The position numbers were made by a program, and so were the translations under genes. A stretch of DNA of 64,000 bases from Thereva unica (lineage: Eukaryota > Arthropoda > Insecta > Diptera > Therevidae): contig OX465282.1 of NCBI GenBank assembly GCA_949987705.1, positions 12,698,501-12,762,500 on the forward strand, in the 5' to 3' direction. The notes under the pieces are model-generated. The model saw only the letters and a list, made by a program, of their open reading frames with translations. It did no database searches and was not told where the DNA came from. Positions 9,589 through 18,336 of this stretch are shown here, piece by piece; the stretch's first letter is position 1; each line of letters begins with the position of its first letter.

Positions 9589-10785
9589 TCACTGGTCCCC
9601 TTGTTCAGCTGCCTTTCCGGCCGGCTCTACCATTTCCTCCGGCTTGTCCTTCTGGAATCGCACGTAGGCAAGGTCCAGCCCGCAGTTGAGTTTCCCCCCT
9701 GCACGCCTGACCGCCTCCGCCTCCTCCTTCGGACACCATACGGTGAGAATGGTACCGCCGTTTTTCGCGTCACCATATCTGCCTATGCGACTGACCCTCC
9801 ACTTAGAAGTGTCCGTCACACAGGCATTTTGACGACGTAATCTGGCCAGGATGGTTTCCTTGCTCTCCGGCGAACCGGGAACTCGGATGATCATCCTCCT
9901 CACATCCTTAAGGATGTGAAGGCGCTCCACTCTCAGATTGACTCCTTCCCATAGGTCAGTCATCTTTCCGACAGCTTCGTACAGCCAGGCCTTGGATTTT
10001 TGGTTCACGCACCTAAGTGCAATGACCCCGTCCTCCAAGTCTACCTCGGTAATACCGATGTCGCCAGCGTTGTCAGGCAGAGAGTCTAGTGCCTTGAGCA
10101 GGGCCGCTTTAAAAACGGTTACCTGCTTCGTGCCCAGACCCTCCTCCCTTCCATCGTCGGTCACACCCAAACGGAGGTCACAGCCTGCTATGCCTGCGTA
10201 GGTATTCTCCGCCACAGGCTCCGCACGCACGACCCCCGAGACGGAAGGGTTGACTCCTCCCTGTTTTACAGGTTGAGGTTGTCCACCCTTCCTTTCCCTG
10301 GCCTTATCCTCCCCTTCGACAGTAGAACCCACGGCTGAGGTGCAGAGACTTTCACCTCTAAACCTCTTCGTGGGTCCCACCCCCTCCGGAGTGGACTCGG
10401 CCGATCCCCCAACAGAGGAAGTTGCCTTCTTCTGTCTTTTGCGCTCCCTCTTCCTCTTCTGCTTCAGCTGCTTTCGCAGCCTCACTTCCGAGTCGGATTC
10501 CTGCGCTAACGTAGGCCCAGAGCCGGCTGACCTCTTGACACATTGCTGCATCGCATTGTCCACCTTCTCTGAGCATACCTCCAGGTTCAGCTTCACTAGC
10601 TCGCTCGCCGCCGCTTCTACGCTTTCCTGCGTGACTGCGTTGACATGCGAGTCGTCCACTTCCCTGTTCCTCGTAAGCAATAGATGGCCTCCCCCAGAAT
10701 CCATGAGGCCGGCCTCCGTAGAGGGTGGATTTCCCTGGCTTACAGGTTTACCACCTGGGGTACAAATTTCCATTGTTGTATCCAT
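9589..10785 (-). CDS. LOA-like element ORF1 (gag-like, DUF4780-type domain)
   Basis: 398 residues. The N-terminal half is low-complexity and acidic-to-basic, with a lysine/arginine run near residue 110 that could act as nuclear localisation signal and RNA-binding patch. The C-terminal half (about 230-380) has the alpha/beta pattern of DUF4780-like domains known from insect retrotransposons. In this family ORF1 proteins coat element RNA and guide it to the nucleus. There is no visible CCHC knuckle, unlike many Jockey-group ORF1s. The stop TGA is followed by one A and then the ORF2 ATG, which suggests translational coupling by termination-reinitiation. Confidence 0.85.
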   Translation of the reverse strand: MDTTMEICTPGGKPVSQGNPPSTEAGLMDSGGGHLLLTRNREVDDSHVNAVTQESVEAAASELVKLNLEVCSEKVDNAMQQCVKRSAGSGPTLAQESDSEVRLRKQLKQKRKRERKRQKKATSSVGGSAESTPEGVGPTKRFRGESLCTSAVGSTVEGEDKARERKGGQPQPVKQGGVNPSVSGVVRAEPVAENTYAGIAGCDLRLGVTDDGREEGLGTKQVTVFKAALLKALDSLPDNAGDIGITEVDLEDGVIALRCVNQKSKAWLYEAVGKMTDLWEGVNLRVERLHILKDVRRMIIRVPGSPESKETILARLRRQNACVTDTSKWRVSRIGRYGDAKNGGTILTVWCPKEEAEAVRRAGGKLNCGLDLAYVRFQKDKPEEMVEPAGKAAEQGDQ

Positions 10786-10873
10786 TGCTTTTAAGTATCT
10801 ATCTTAGTCAGGGCGTCCTAACGGGACCACACAAGCCTCACCACCACGTCAAGGTGTAGATACATCGGTGAGG

Positions 10874-10887
10874 AGCGAGAAGGGCTA
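10874..10887. repeat. target-site duplication (right) of the full-length LOA-like element
   Basis: Perfect match to 5819-5832. Confidence 0.9.
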
Positions 10888-11265
10888 CTATATCAGGACT
10901 ATAGTCAATGAAGAAAATGAAGCAGAGTCACTTCCAACCACTACATGCGATAAATATAGGGATCGACGTAAAAGAGTAGTGGGAAGATTCACGCTGAGAT
11001 GATTGACCGGCCTTCACCAATGGCAGAGTATGTTTCCAGATCCGAAATGCAACAGTGGCAATTGTGATTTGGACACTATTTGTCCCATCCCAACGCGTAA
11101 CTTAGGATTAGCTAATCGGCCTATAGTCCTTCGCGGATTCGTGACATCTTATCCCTATCTTTGGGATAAAAACGACCTTCGCCCGTCTCCAACTCCTGGG
11201 GACGTAACTGAGCACCACGCAGCTCTTAAACATGACCACCAGCCACAGTACTACCACTTCAGGTA
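10888..11265. other. unrecognised sequence right of the LOA-like insertion
   Basis: Right-hand part of the pre-insertion locus. One plus frame stays open from the rejoined junction to about 11000, and a 152-codon frame runs 11003-11461 across the MITE that follows, but no domain is recognised. The composition is less AT-rich than ordinary intergenic DNA here, as expected of old transposon coding sequence. Confidence 0.35.
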
Positions 11266-11457
11266 TTTTCTGCAGCATAGTAGTATGGCTGTATTTGAAA
11301 ATTCAGCCAACTGCGCAGAAATGGCAGCACATCATTCAAAAAATCAAACGGCTGCAGTCGGGCATATATATCCTGCAGCCGTTGCTGCGATACTGCCAAT
11401 TCTGCGCAGCCGGCTGAATTTTCGAATGCAGCCTATGCCATACGGGCCGGGTGCCTT
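11266..11457. mobile_element. palindromic MITE-like element
   Basis: The two halves are inverted copies. The left arm includes tgaaaattcagccaactgcg and the right arm carries its inverse with a few changes; arms are about 50-60 bp. Near the centre is a second inverted pair built on cggctgcag...ctgcagccg. No coding capacity. End points are approximate because I found no clear TSD. Confidence 0.6.
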
Positions 11458-11461
11458 ATAG

Positions 11462-11965
11462 ACTCGGCCTGCGATTCTGTTCTCGGCCTGCGATACGTTC
11501 ACCTTTTTTATAAAGGACGGACTTGAGTGTTCTTTGAAGAGGATCCTGCATAGTCTGACAGAGTCTCCTAGACTCTCGATAGATTGGCAATACCCCTGCT
11601 AGGTATCTCTCTTGGCTGAGGCAATGGTTTTCTTGTACAGTTTTAGGCAGTCTTTTTAATGCTGTGGCAATTGGATAGCGGTGGCTGTGGCCAGTGGATA
11701 GCGTTTTCAAAAGTATTGTCCTATCTTCAATTTTCACTATAAAGTCTATCCTTTTCTGTGAACACTCTCTAGAAAGACTCGTTCTCAGGACCTGACCGAA
11801 CTTAGTTAGATCTTAGGTTTCTGTGCGGTTGAGGAGCTTCAACCTGCAGGTTTACGCTGAAGAGTATCCATCGGTGATCCGAGAAAAACACTTGATCTGA
11901 TACCTTCAAATATGTTTGTGTTCGTAGACAACGTGATATCCAATAGTTCCTCCCAACCTTGTAAA
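11462..11965 (-). mobile_element. degenerate non-LTR fragment (endonuclease C-terminus onward)
   Basis: Minus-strand translation at about 11960-11800 reads ELLDITLSTN...FFSDHRWILFSV, the conserved endonuclease end seen in the intact LOA-like ORF2 (VIDITLCSN...SDHRAISFEI). Downstream to 11462 a 93-codon frame continues without recognised domains. Frameshifted, hence a fossil. It is a different lineage from the intact copy. Confidence 0.5.
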
Positions 11966-11974
11966 TTCTACTTC

Positions 11975-12028
11975 CCGCTCGGACCGCCAGCTAACCGATC
12001 AAAGAAGTAGAAGAAAGAAGAAGACTAT
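11975..12028 (+). mobile_element. tiny RTE-like 3' end with AAG-rich tail
   Basis: A block of about 50 bp (cgctcggaccgccagctaac then gatcaaagaag and an AAG-rich tail) matches the 3' ends at about 36780-36830 and 57430-57469. This is what a severely 5'-truncated insertion looks like. It separates two other non-LTR fragments. Confidence 0.55.
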
Positions 12029-12029
12029 G

Positions 12030-12567
12030 TGAAAGAGCCAACAGTTTTTCTAATAGATCCGAGATCTTCCGATAAGCGCTTTAATAATGCTTTGTGGATT
12101 TTTGCTGAGTCTGGAATGTCTTTCACACTCTTTCAGAAATTCCTCCAGCTATTTCTTTTTGCTAGTCTGGTCGGCTTGTTATAGGTGGTTAGTGAACTTT
12201 TATAACTCTCCCAGTGCCGCTCTTCTTCGCTGAATAGCTTCCTCGTAGCGGACGTCAACTTGAGGAGTTCGGTATTCCACCATGGAGTTTTCCTGTTACG
12301 CGTCCTCATCAAAACGGGGCAGTTATTGTTGCAAGCAGCAGTAACCGCCTCCGTAAGGAAGACCGCGGATAGTTCTTCATCAATCGTAGATTTGATTGAG
12401 TGCATTGAGCCCTTCAATACGTTACTGAGTTCGCCTCGAAAGTCTGTGCAGTCCATATATCTAGGATTCCTATATGCATTTACTCTTTCCAAAGACACAC
12501 CAACCATAAAGTAAATGTCTCTATGGTCTGAGTGCAATGGGTCATCTGAGACCTGCCAGTCACTCAC
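12030..12567 (-). pseudogene. non-LTR retrotransposon ORF2 fragment (endonuclease end to RT linker)
   Basis: A 144-codon frame (12133-12567) contains HSDHRDIYFMV, then TPWWNTELLKLTSATRKLF and KRNSWRNF, the endonuclease C-terminus and connector typical of Jockey/LOA/R1-group ORF2. After the stop, homology continues to about 12040 (RLSEDLGSIRK, like the family's H-K-x-L-x-K-x-P-x-x-x-x-G-S-L-R-K block). Diverged from the intact LOA-like element, so a separate family or an old copy. Confidence 0.7.
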
Positions 12568-12569
12568 GT

Positions 12570-12652
12570 AAGTGGCACCTTAGTCTGCTTAAACGCGGTT
12601 TCAGCGTCACACCGTTTCTGGTACTCCGCGGTGACCCATTTATCTATTATTA
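12570..12652 (-). pseudogene. fragment of the ORF2 C-terminal region after RNase H
   Basis: Minus-strand translation reads DKWVTAEYQKRCDAETAFKQ, aligning with KWVAEEHRRRWDAMTTCRQ in the intact ORF2. It directly precedes an endonuclease fragment on the same strand, so 3' and 5' parts of two copies have been joined. It abuts the presumed 3' end of WDR92. Confidence 0.5.
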
Positions 12653-12679
12653 AACTAATTTGTTTAAGTGCAAAATATA

Positions 12680-12685
12680 TTTATT
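12680..12685 (-). promoter_or_regulatory. poly(A) signal of WDR92
   Basis: AATAAA on the minus strand, about 275 bases after the WDR92 stop, just before retrotransposon-derived sequence begins. Confidence 0.55.
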
Positions 12686-12959
12686 CACAAAAAAGGCACA
12701 AACTATAATTTTTGAATTTTACAACCATCTTCACCAAGTGCTTCCGCAAATTTGGTTAAGCCTCTAGAATCTTCGTCTGTAATAACATGGGAAATTCTTG
12801 TACAAAAATAAAAACATCTTATAATTGTTGATATCTGTGAAACGCATCTAGAAGATTCTAGTTAAGCTCGAACGACCATCAACATACTACCTCAAACTAA
12901 TGCTAAAATATCCTCTTTTTACTGTTGCTACAATAAAATCAGGATTAACGACAAATACT

Positions 12960-13800
12960 TTAATACAAATTTAATTTAGTTGTAACAAATATCCGAACTG
13001 ATTGATCAAACGAGCTACAAACTGCCAGTCCCAACTTATCCCGCGACCAATCCAATGCATTCACTGGCTGACTAGATACTGTCGCAGCATGCAGCATTTC
13101 AAGCTTCCCCGGAACACCAATCTGTTGACCATCACCAGCATCTTTCTTTCTCTTATCTGGATACTGATAGTTCCATAATCTTATCGATCCAGTTCCACCG
13201 CAACTGGCGAATATATCACGATTCTGCGGCAGATGCTTAACAGCCCAAACAGTTGCTTTTGGCCCGGTGATAACACCATTGGATCCGACCGAACGTCCAG
13301 CATTTTTTTCGCTAACACGCATAAAACCTTTTTCGGGATGCTGTGTTCGCATGTCGTATACTTGTAGACCACCTTCTAGGGTACTAACAGCCATTTTATT
13401 CATTTCTATGTTTTTTCTATCGAATTCTATGGAGCATATGCCATTTTTCTCGGTATATTCCCATCGTACTGAAAGTGTTTTAAGATCGAATAGTTTTAAG
13501 TCGCCGTTGTCATATCCGGCTGCTACGCATCTTTCTTCGTTGTTATATGAGTTACCGAAGGCTACAGCCCAACAGTCTCGAGGTCCACTACCACCTTCGG
13601 ATGTTGGTGTAGGGCTAATATCAACAACTGGAGTGTTACCTTGACGTGGATCCCATATCTTAACTGCTCCGTCTTTGCTGCCGGTAACGATTTCTGGTGC
13701 GCCGCAATCAATTTGTACACCGCCAATTGCATCGATTGCGTTTATTATATCTTTGTGGCCTTCTACACTGTAAATGGGAATGTCTGGTCTTTCTAAATCG
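12960..13800 (-). CDS. WDR92: WDR92/Monad, exon 2 (C-terminal part)
   Basis: Second exon of a two-exon gene; joined to 13867-14147 it gives about 373 residues, against about 357 for vertebrate WDR92. The frame is open from the acceptor ctag|cga at 13801/13800 to the stop at 12960. It encodes WD-repeat blades including [72 protein letters not shown] and [12 protein letters not shown], the diagnostic WDR92 order. In other animals WDR92 (DNAAF10) forms a seven-bladed propeller that works with R2TP/prefoldin-like chaperones in axonemal dynein pre-assembly. The ORF has no upstream ATG in this exon, consistent with splicing. Confidence 0.93.
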
Positions 13801-13866
13801 CTAGAAATATAAATAGAAATAGTCTTGAGTGGAGTTTTATTTCACAACAAAGTTACACCATCTTAC
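13801..13866 (-). other. WDR92 intron (66 bp)
   Basis: The donor reads gct|gtaaga and the acceptor ttctag|cgattt on the minus strand. Splicing restores [12 protein letters not shown], which fits the family pattern at this point of the propeller. AT-rich, no insertions. Confidence 0.85.
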
Positions 13867-14147
13867 AGCACTTGTAATCGTCCAGAAAAATCCCCTACAG
13901 CTATATGACGCTTTCGAAGACTTGATGCACCGAAAGTTCCACACTTAAAGGAGCTCCTTTTCTCAATTTCCTTAACAGAATCCAGTTGACTACCGTTTAA
14001 TTCCAGAATCTCAAGAACTCCGGTACCTTTTGGTTTTGATCCAATTACAACAATTTTTGCTGAGCACGGAATCCATTTCACATCGAATATGGTGTAGTTT
14101 AAATTCTTCTCAATATGTAATATGACTCGCGGCTTTTCTAAATCCAT
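13867..14147 (-). CDS. WDR92: WDR92/Monad, exon 1 (N-terminal part)
   Basis: The ATG at 14145-14147 begins MDLEKPRVILHIEKNLNYT, matching the family N-terminus (E-K-P-x-I-x-x-H-I-x-K-x-x-N-Y-T). It continues through VKWIPCSAKIVVIG and FKCGTFGAS...HIAVGDFSG, the first blade. Divergently oriented to UFSP2. Confidence 0.92.
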
Positions 14148-14825
14148 TTTTTTCTATTTTGCGATCGTAATTTTTATCAATTGTTTGATCGAAGAAAACA
14201 TAGGCATTTAGTTTTATTTATATTCGGTGCGTGAGCCGGGGAGAAGTAGAAATGTCACTTTTTTGTTGTTTGTTCGATAAATTTCGGGGATAGTGAGTGT
14301 GGTGAGTTTCTTGTGGTAAATGGAGGGATTTTGATTTTTTTGTTTTAATTTCTTTTTTATTGGTCACGAGTTGTGTTATCTCTTTATTTTAAAGATGTTT
14401 TAATACTTAATATAATAAAATATGCAATAAAATTAACAGATATCTAGGAATTTATCTTAAAACATCTCACTGCCATCTACATTTTCATAAGCTCTGAAAA
14501 AAATTTACCATATATATCCATGCATATCGAATATATAAACCCTCCGTCACAAAAAAAACTAACTATCAAATGTCACATTTTTTGACATTTAACACCAATT
14601 TTTGTACCCATCAAAAAAATCGAAACGGGGCCCACGTAGATAAATATTTTGCCAGCTCAATTAATATTCATCAGTAAAAAAAATGTTCCCAAAATTAAAA
14701 ATCTCATCATTTTTACTCAAGGTTTAACATTTTCTATTTAACAAAAATAAATCAGATTCTAACAAAAACTATTAAAGCGGCTGGAACGAGTAAAACAACA
14801 ATGCAGTGGATGTCTGTTTGGTGTT
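14148..14825. promoter_or_regulatory. divergent promoter region between WDR92 and UFSP2
   Basis: 678 bp between the two start codons, AT-rich, without transposon signatures. Both 5' UTRs and both promoters must lie here unless there are distal untranslated exons. I see no unambiguous core-promoter motif. Confidence 0.55.
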
Positions 14826-15282
14826 ATGTACGAGGGTACCCTACTATTGCTTGGATTCAATGTTGAAACAACCATCGGCAAGCTTAACTACAAACAAATA
14901 CAGCATAAATTTCCAGCTGAAGTTGATTTATGCGGTATGGTTAAGTTTGGCGATTGTACTGATGCTGAAGCGCACCTAAATGAGATCATACAAGATGTTG
15001 ATATCACTGATAATCCGATACTGTTAAATTGTGTTTTGGGCACTTTAGTTGATCTAAAAGCATCGGTTTTTATGCATGGAAAACTGCAGGATATACCATA
15101 TGAAATTGTTGATGATACTGAACTATATACGGATTTTTCATTTAGTAGATTGAGATTTAATTTGTCGCTTTATACTGATGAGAATGCGGAGGTAATAAGG
15201 CAGGATATGCAGAAATTGAGGAAAAAATTGGCTGGAGGATGTTTAGCGTTTCATATTAGTAATACTGTAGTTTATTTAACAG
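14826..15282 (+). CDS. UFSP2: UFSP2, exon 1 (N-terminal domain)
   Basis: 152 codons plus one base. The frame ends at aacag|gtaggtgc, a good donor; joining to 22472 yields VVYLT-G-SQTG in frame and about 556 residues in total (Drosophila homologue about 600, vertebrate about 470). The exon carries the poorly conserved N-terminal domain of UFM1-specific protease 2. I chose the ATG at 14826 because the frame upstream is open to 14763 without another ATG; an untranslated or coding upstream exon is possible. Confidence 0.85.
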
Positions 15283-15365
15283 GTAGGTGCTAGAACGTTT
15301 ATTTAAAACATAATGAGTATTCATATTATTTCTAAGACGAAGATGCAGACAAAAATAAAAATTTA

Positions 15366-15483
15366 GGGCGCTTTCAGTAATGCAGGATGCGTGCGCAATT
15401 GACTTATTCAGTCATTGAAAGCTTACACTTTCAATTGCTGAATAAGTCATTTGCGCACGCATCCTGCATTACTGAAAGCGCCC
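15366..15483. mobile_element. 118-bp palindromic MITE (copy 1), 3-bp TSD TTA
   Basis: A nearly perfect inverted repeat of about 58 bp per arm, starting gggcgctttcagtaatgcag and ending with its inverse. Flanked by TTA on both sides (15363-15365, 15484-15486). A second, almost identical copy is at 30693-30810. Termini and 3-bp TSD suggest PIF/Harbinger-type mobilisation. Confidence 0.88.
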
Positions 15484-15643
15484 TTAGTTTAATTACTTCG
15501 CGATGCTGCAGTCCGTTTAGGTCGTTGACCTCCTTTAGTATTTTTCGCCTATAAAATCAAGGACGTGTCTAGGGAGACACGAAACGGAGATCTAAAGGCC
15601 CCCATACACGGTCAAATTGGATGTACATCGAAGGGCTGATGTA

Positions 15644-16400
15644 CGAGGCATGTCCAGAAAGTAAGAGTACTAGATTTTTATAGGTTTCAAATAATTTATT
15701 TATAAACAACTTTTTACATCGTTACATCAGTACATATGTGAGCTATTTTTCCACGTAGTCACCATCCCTCTCGATGCACATAGTGAGACGAGGAATCAAT
15801 TTTTTGATGCCTTGGTCAAAGAACTTTGCCGCCCACTGCTTTGCCCATTTGTTTACCTCCCCCTTCACTTCCTCGTCAGTTGAATTTTTTTCCCCACCCA
15901 TGTGCATCTTCAGGGAGGTGAACAGATGATAATCTGAAGGCGCCAGGTCAGGGGAATACGCAGGGTGGTTCAAAGCGTCCCATCCGAACGACTCCAAAAG
16001 TTGTTGCCGAAATCGTCGTTTTGAATTTTTTGGCTGAGGGTGATGAGGTGTGACGCCATTGGGAGGATTGTCGTTTGGTTTCAGGGGTATAGTGGGCAAC
16101 CCAAGTTTAATCCCCTGTAATAATAGAGTGCAGAGAGATCTCGTTAAAAACTTCAGACGGAGATTTTCCCTTCACAACGAGATAACGGATAACGCTGCGA
16201 ATTTCGCACTTGGCGGCAGATTTTATCGACATGGATCACGAGACACGTTGCTGTAACCACAATTTTAATCATACTGACGCCATCTTGGGCTCGTTTATTC
16301 GTGGAGGAGCTAAGCTACACGGCTGTGCTACCATAATAGCAAAAAAAAATTCATTCTGCCCGTGAGGGCCCTAGTACTCTTACTTTCTGGACATGCCTCG
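15644..16400 (-). mobile_element. internally deleted mariner element
   Basis: Terminal repeats cgaggcatgtccagaaagta / inverse, about 28-31 bp, with the TA duplication at 15642-15643 and 16401-16402. It encodes only remnants of a mariner transposase on the minus strand. It interrupts the Harbinger-like MITE, so it is younger than that MITE. Confidence 0.9.
15743..16290 (-). pseudogene. mariner transposase remnant
   Basis: Three blocks survive: an N-terminal helix-turn-helix-like segment (EIRSVIRYLVVKGKSPSEVF), the first catalytic block TGD-stop-TWVAHYTPE, in which the residue after the catalytic Asp is a stop, and the C-terminal block with HPAYSPDLAPSDYHLF ending in GDYVEK. The HDNARPH block that carries the second Asp is deleted, as is most of the DNA-binding region. 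Catalytically dead. Confidence 0.85.
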
Positions 16401-16739
16401 TACAACCAAAACTATCGATTGTGGGCCGGTCGGCCGATCAAAACTCATTGCGCTTATGGGTTTGATGAAATACTGGATGTACATCCAATTTGACCGTGTA
16501 TGGCGGCCTTAACGGAGATACAACGGAGACGTAAATGTTCGCTGTTTCCCCTTTACAGCTCCTTTAAATCTACGTAAAAACTACTACAGTCACATTAGAG
16601 TGACGTACTGCGTATTGCTCAATAAAATCGTGTTTATTATGAGTGAGCTTTAAAGCTCCAATTGCTGAATTCTGCAGCTGGATTCTTCTGATTTTAAAGG
16701 TCCGTTGATAGGTTCAATTAACAAATCAAACTGACTTAA

Positions 16740-17731
16740 GCAGTGAAGAAATTGAATTTTTCGAAACTGAACTTTTTAAAGATAATGGGATTACTTGTAA
16801 TATTAATGAAGTGGTTACAGAAGCACAAGTTACCAATAGCACAACCGCAAAAACAGGATAATGATATTTTTAATTTTTTACAGGAGCAAGAATACTTAAA
16901 ATCAGCTTCATCATCAGGAAACCCAGTCAAATGAAGCCGGCCAGCAGGAACTTTTGGCACATTTAACAACGAATGTAGTTCTATTGATTCTTTGCACACT
17001 TGAAGTCACATCTTTATCTTCATTATACGAGCTCCAGATTGAATCTTTAGTATCCGCAGCCACTTTCATATGTGCCCATAATTATGAAAGTGGTCTAAGT
17101 CATATATTTCTTGTTTGAAGATATTTAATGAATTGCATTTGACACACTGAATGAATTCCATATAATGTTGAAATTACAACCACTATCTAATGGTTCATTT
17201 TTGACAATTTCGTAAAAATTACATTGAATACATTTAGTTTAAACTAATGTGGTATGAAATAACTGATAAACTCATTTTTTTTAAATTTTGACTTAGACCA
17301 CTTTCATAATTATGGGCACATATTATAAAGTACTTCTCCACTTATTTTCAATTCCTGTGCAGTTCTGGTACAACTTGCAGAGCCCTTCACATGCTTACAA
17401 CTTATACTTAAGTTAGTTGAATCATACTTGCAGGTATCCACATAACAAATTGCATTTCTGCTGACTATAGATCCATCTTGATCTGATGCCAGAGTAATAT
17501 CTGTAATCTGTACAAAATTCCTGGCGAGCAAAAACAAACTACACGCCGTTGTAGCAAAAAGAGCTTAAATAGTAATAATGTTTTATGTCGCCATTTAAGA
17601 ATAATTTCCCTTATCGAAAGGCCAACATCTATGTGCCGCAGCGGTCTTATATCGTCCGACAAGCAAGCATTTAGTTGATCGAAAGCCTTGATAAGAATAT
17701 CAGTCCCAGAGAAATCGCCCTGCTCATACAT
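16740..17731 (-). other. unidentified ORFs in the interior of the long-TIR element
   Basis: Minus-strand open segments: 17731-17465 (begins MYEQGDFSGTDILIKAFD), 17600-17323 (contains ASDQDGSIVSRNAICYVDTC and SISCKHVKGSASC, cysteine-rich) and, beyond the TA-MITE, 17068-16740 (contains KVPAGRLHLTGFPDDEADF). The first two overlap in different frames, and tttgctcgccag|gaattt resembles a splice acceptor, so these could be exons of one gene cut by the MITE. I recognise no domain and do not claim a function. They could be remains of the element's own protein or a captured host fragment. Confidence 0.3.
17071..17320. mobile_element. 250-bp MITE with TA target duplication inside the long-TIR element
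   Basis: TIRs of about 32 bp start tgtgcccataattatgaaag and end with the inverse; TA flanks both sides (17069-17070, 17321-17322). The TA duplication suggests Tc1/mariner-type mobilisation. It interrupts a minus-strand open frame of the host element. Confidence 0.8.
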
Positions 17732-18248
17732 CAGCAGTGCGGATTTTTAATTTTTATAACAAAAACAAAACGTTTTATAAACATGGAAAAAAATCACACG
17801 CAAAATATAGTATCAACATACTTCCACGGGGATTTGTCGATAGCACAACACTCCATACACACTGTCGGCGGGATCTAGAATACTGGGCAGATTAAAAAAT
17901 AATCTGGCACCAAAGTGAGGGGAAAAATATTTTTAAACAAGCTAATTTATTTGAGCCGAATTCATAAACTCTCAACACTGTATTAAACTAACCTTTTTTA
18001 ACTTAACTACTGTATTAAACTAACCTTTTTTAAATTTACCTAAAAGAACGTGACAGCATGAACCATCAACGGACCTTTAAAATCAGAAGAATCCAGCTGC
18101 AGAATTCAGCAATTGGAGCTTTAAAGCTCACTCATAATAATTAAACACGATTTTATTCAGCAATACGCAGTACGTCACTCTAATGTGGCTGTAGTAGTTT
18201 TTACGTAGATTTAACGGAGCTGTAAAGGGGAAACAGCGAACATTTACG

Positions 18249-18336
18249 TCTCCGTTGTATCTCCGTTGTATCTCCGTTGTATCTCCGTTATATCTCCGTT
18301 AGATCTCCGTTAGATCTCCGTTAGATCTCCGTTTCG
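18249..18336. repeat. 11-bp tandem repeat in the right arm of the long-TIR element
   Basis: Eight units of tctccgttNNN (three gta, one ata, three aga, one tcg). The left arm has only three such units, so the array expanded or contracted in one arm after insertion or replication. Confidence 0.85.

Larger units (their letters stand above)
5833..10873 (-). mobile_element. full-length, ORF-intact LOA-like non-LTR retrotransposon
   Basis: 5.04 kb, bounded by perfect 14-bp direct repeats. Minus-strand order: short 5' leader (10786-10873), ORF1, 1-nt gap, ORF2 (endonuclease, RT, RNase H, C-terminal CCHC-like motif), 3' UTR, and a short (TA)n tail rather than poly(A). Presence of RNase H downstream of an apurinic-type endonuclease and RT places it in the LOA/I-like assemblage; LOA is my best clade guess. 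Both ORFs lack stops or frameshifts and the TSD is undecayed, so the insertion is young and may have been autonomous. Confidence 0.92.
15596..16509. mobile_element. Harbinger-like MITE (TSD TAA) carrying a mariner insertion
   Basis: TIRs of about 33 bp: the left end reads aggcccccatacacggtcaa and the right end is its inverse with one mismatch. TAA flanks both sides (15593-15595, 16510-16512). It sits inside the left arm of the long-TIR element, within an 11-bp unit of that arm. Without the mariner insert it is about 155 bp. A related truncated copy lies at about 50555-50660. Confidence 0.85.

Noticed and set aside
16736..16934. Plus-strand 63-codon frame in the long-TIR element
   Set aside because: Lysine-rich low-complexity translation, overlapped by a more plausible minus frame; no support.
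18249..18336. CRISPR-like array (also the 22-bp and 146-bp repeats)
   Set aside because: Direct tandem units without spacers, in a eukaryotic transposon context.
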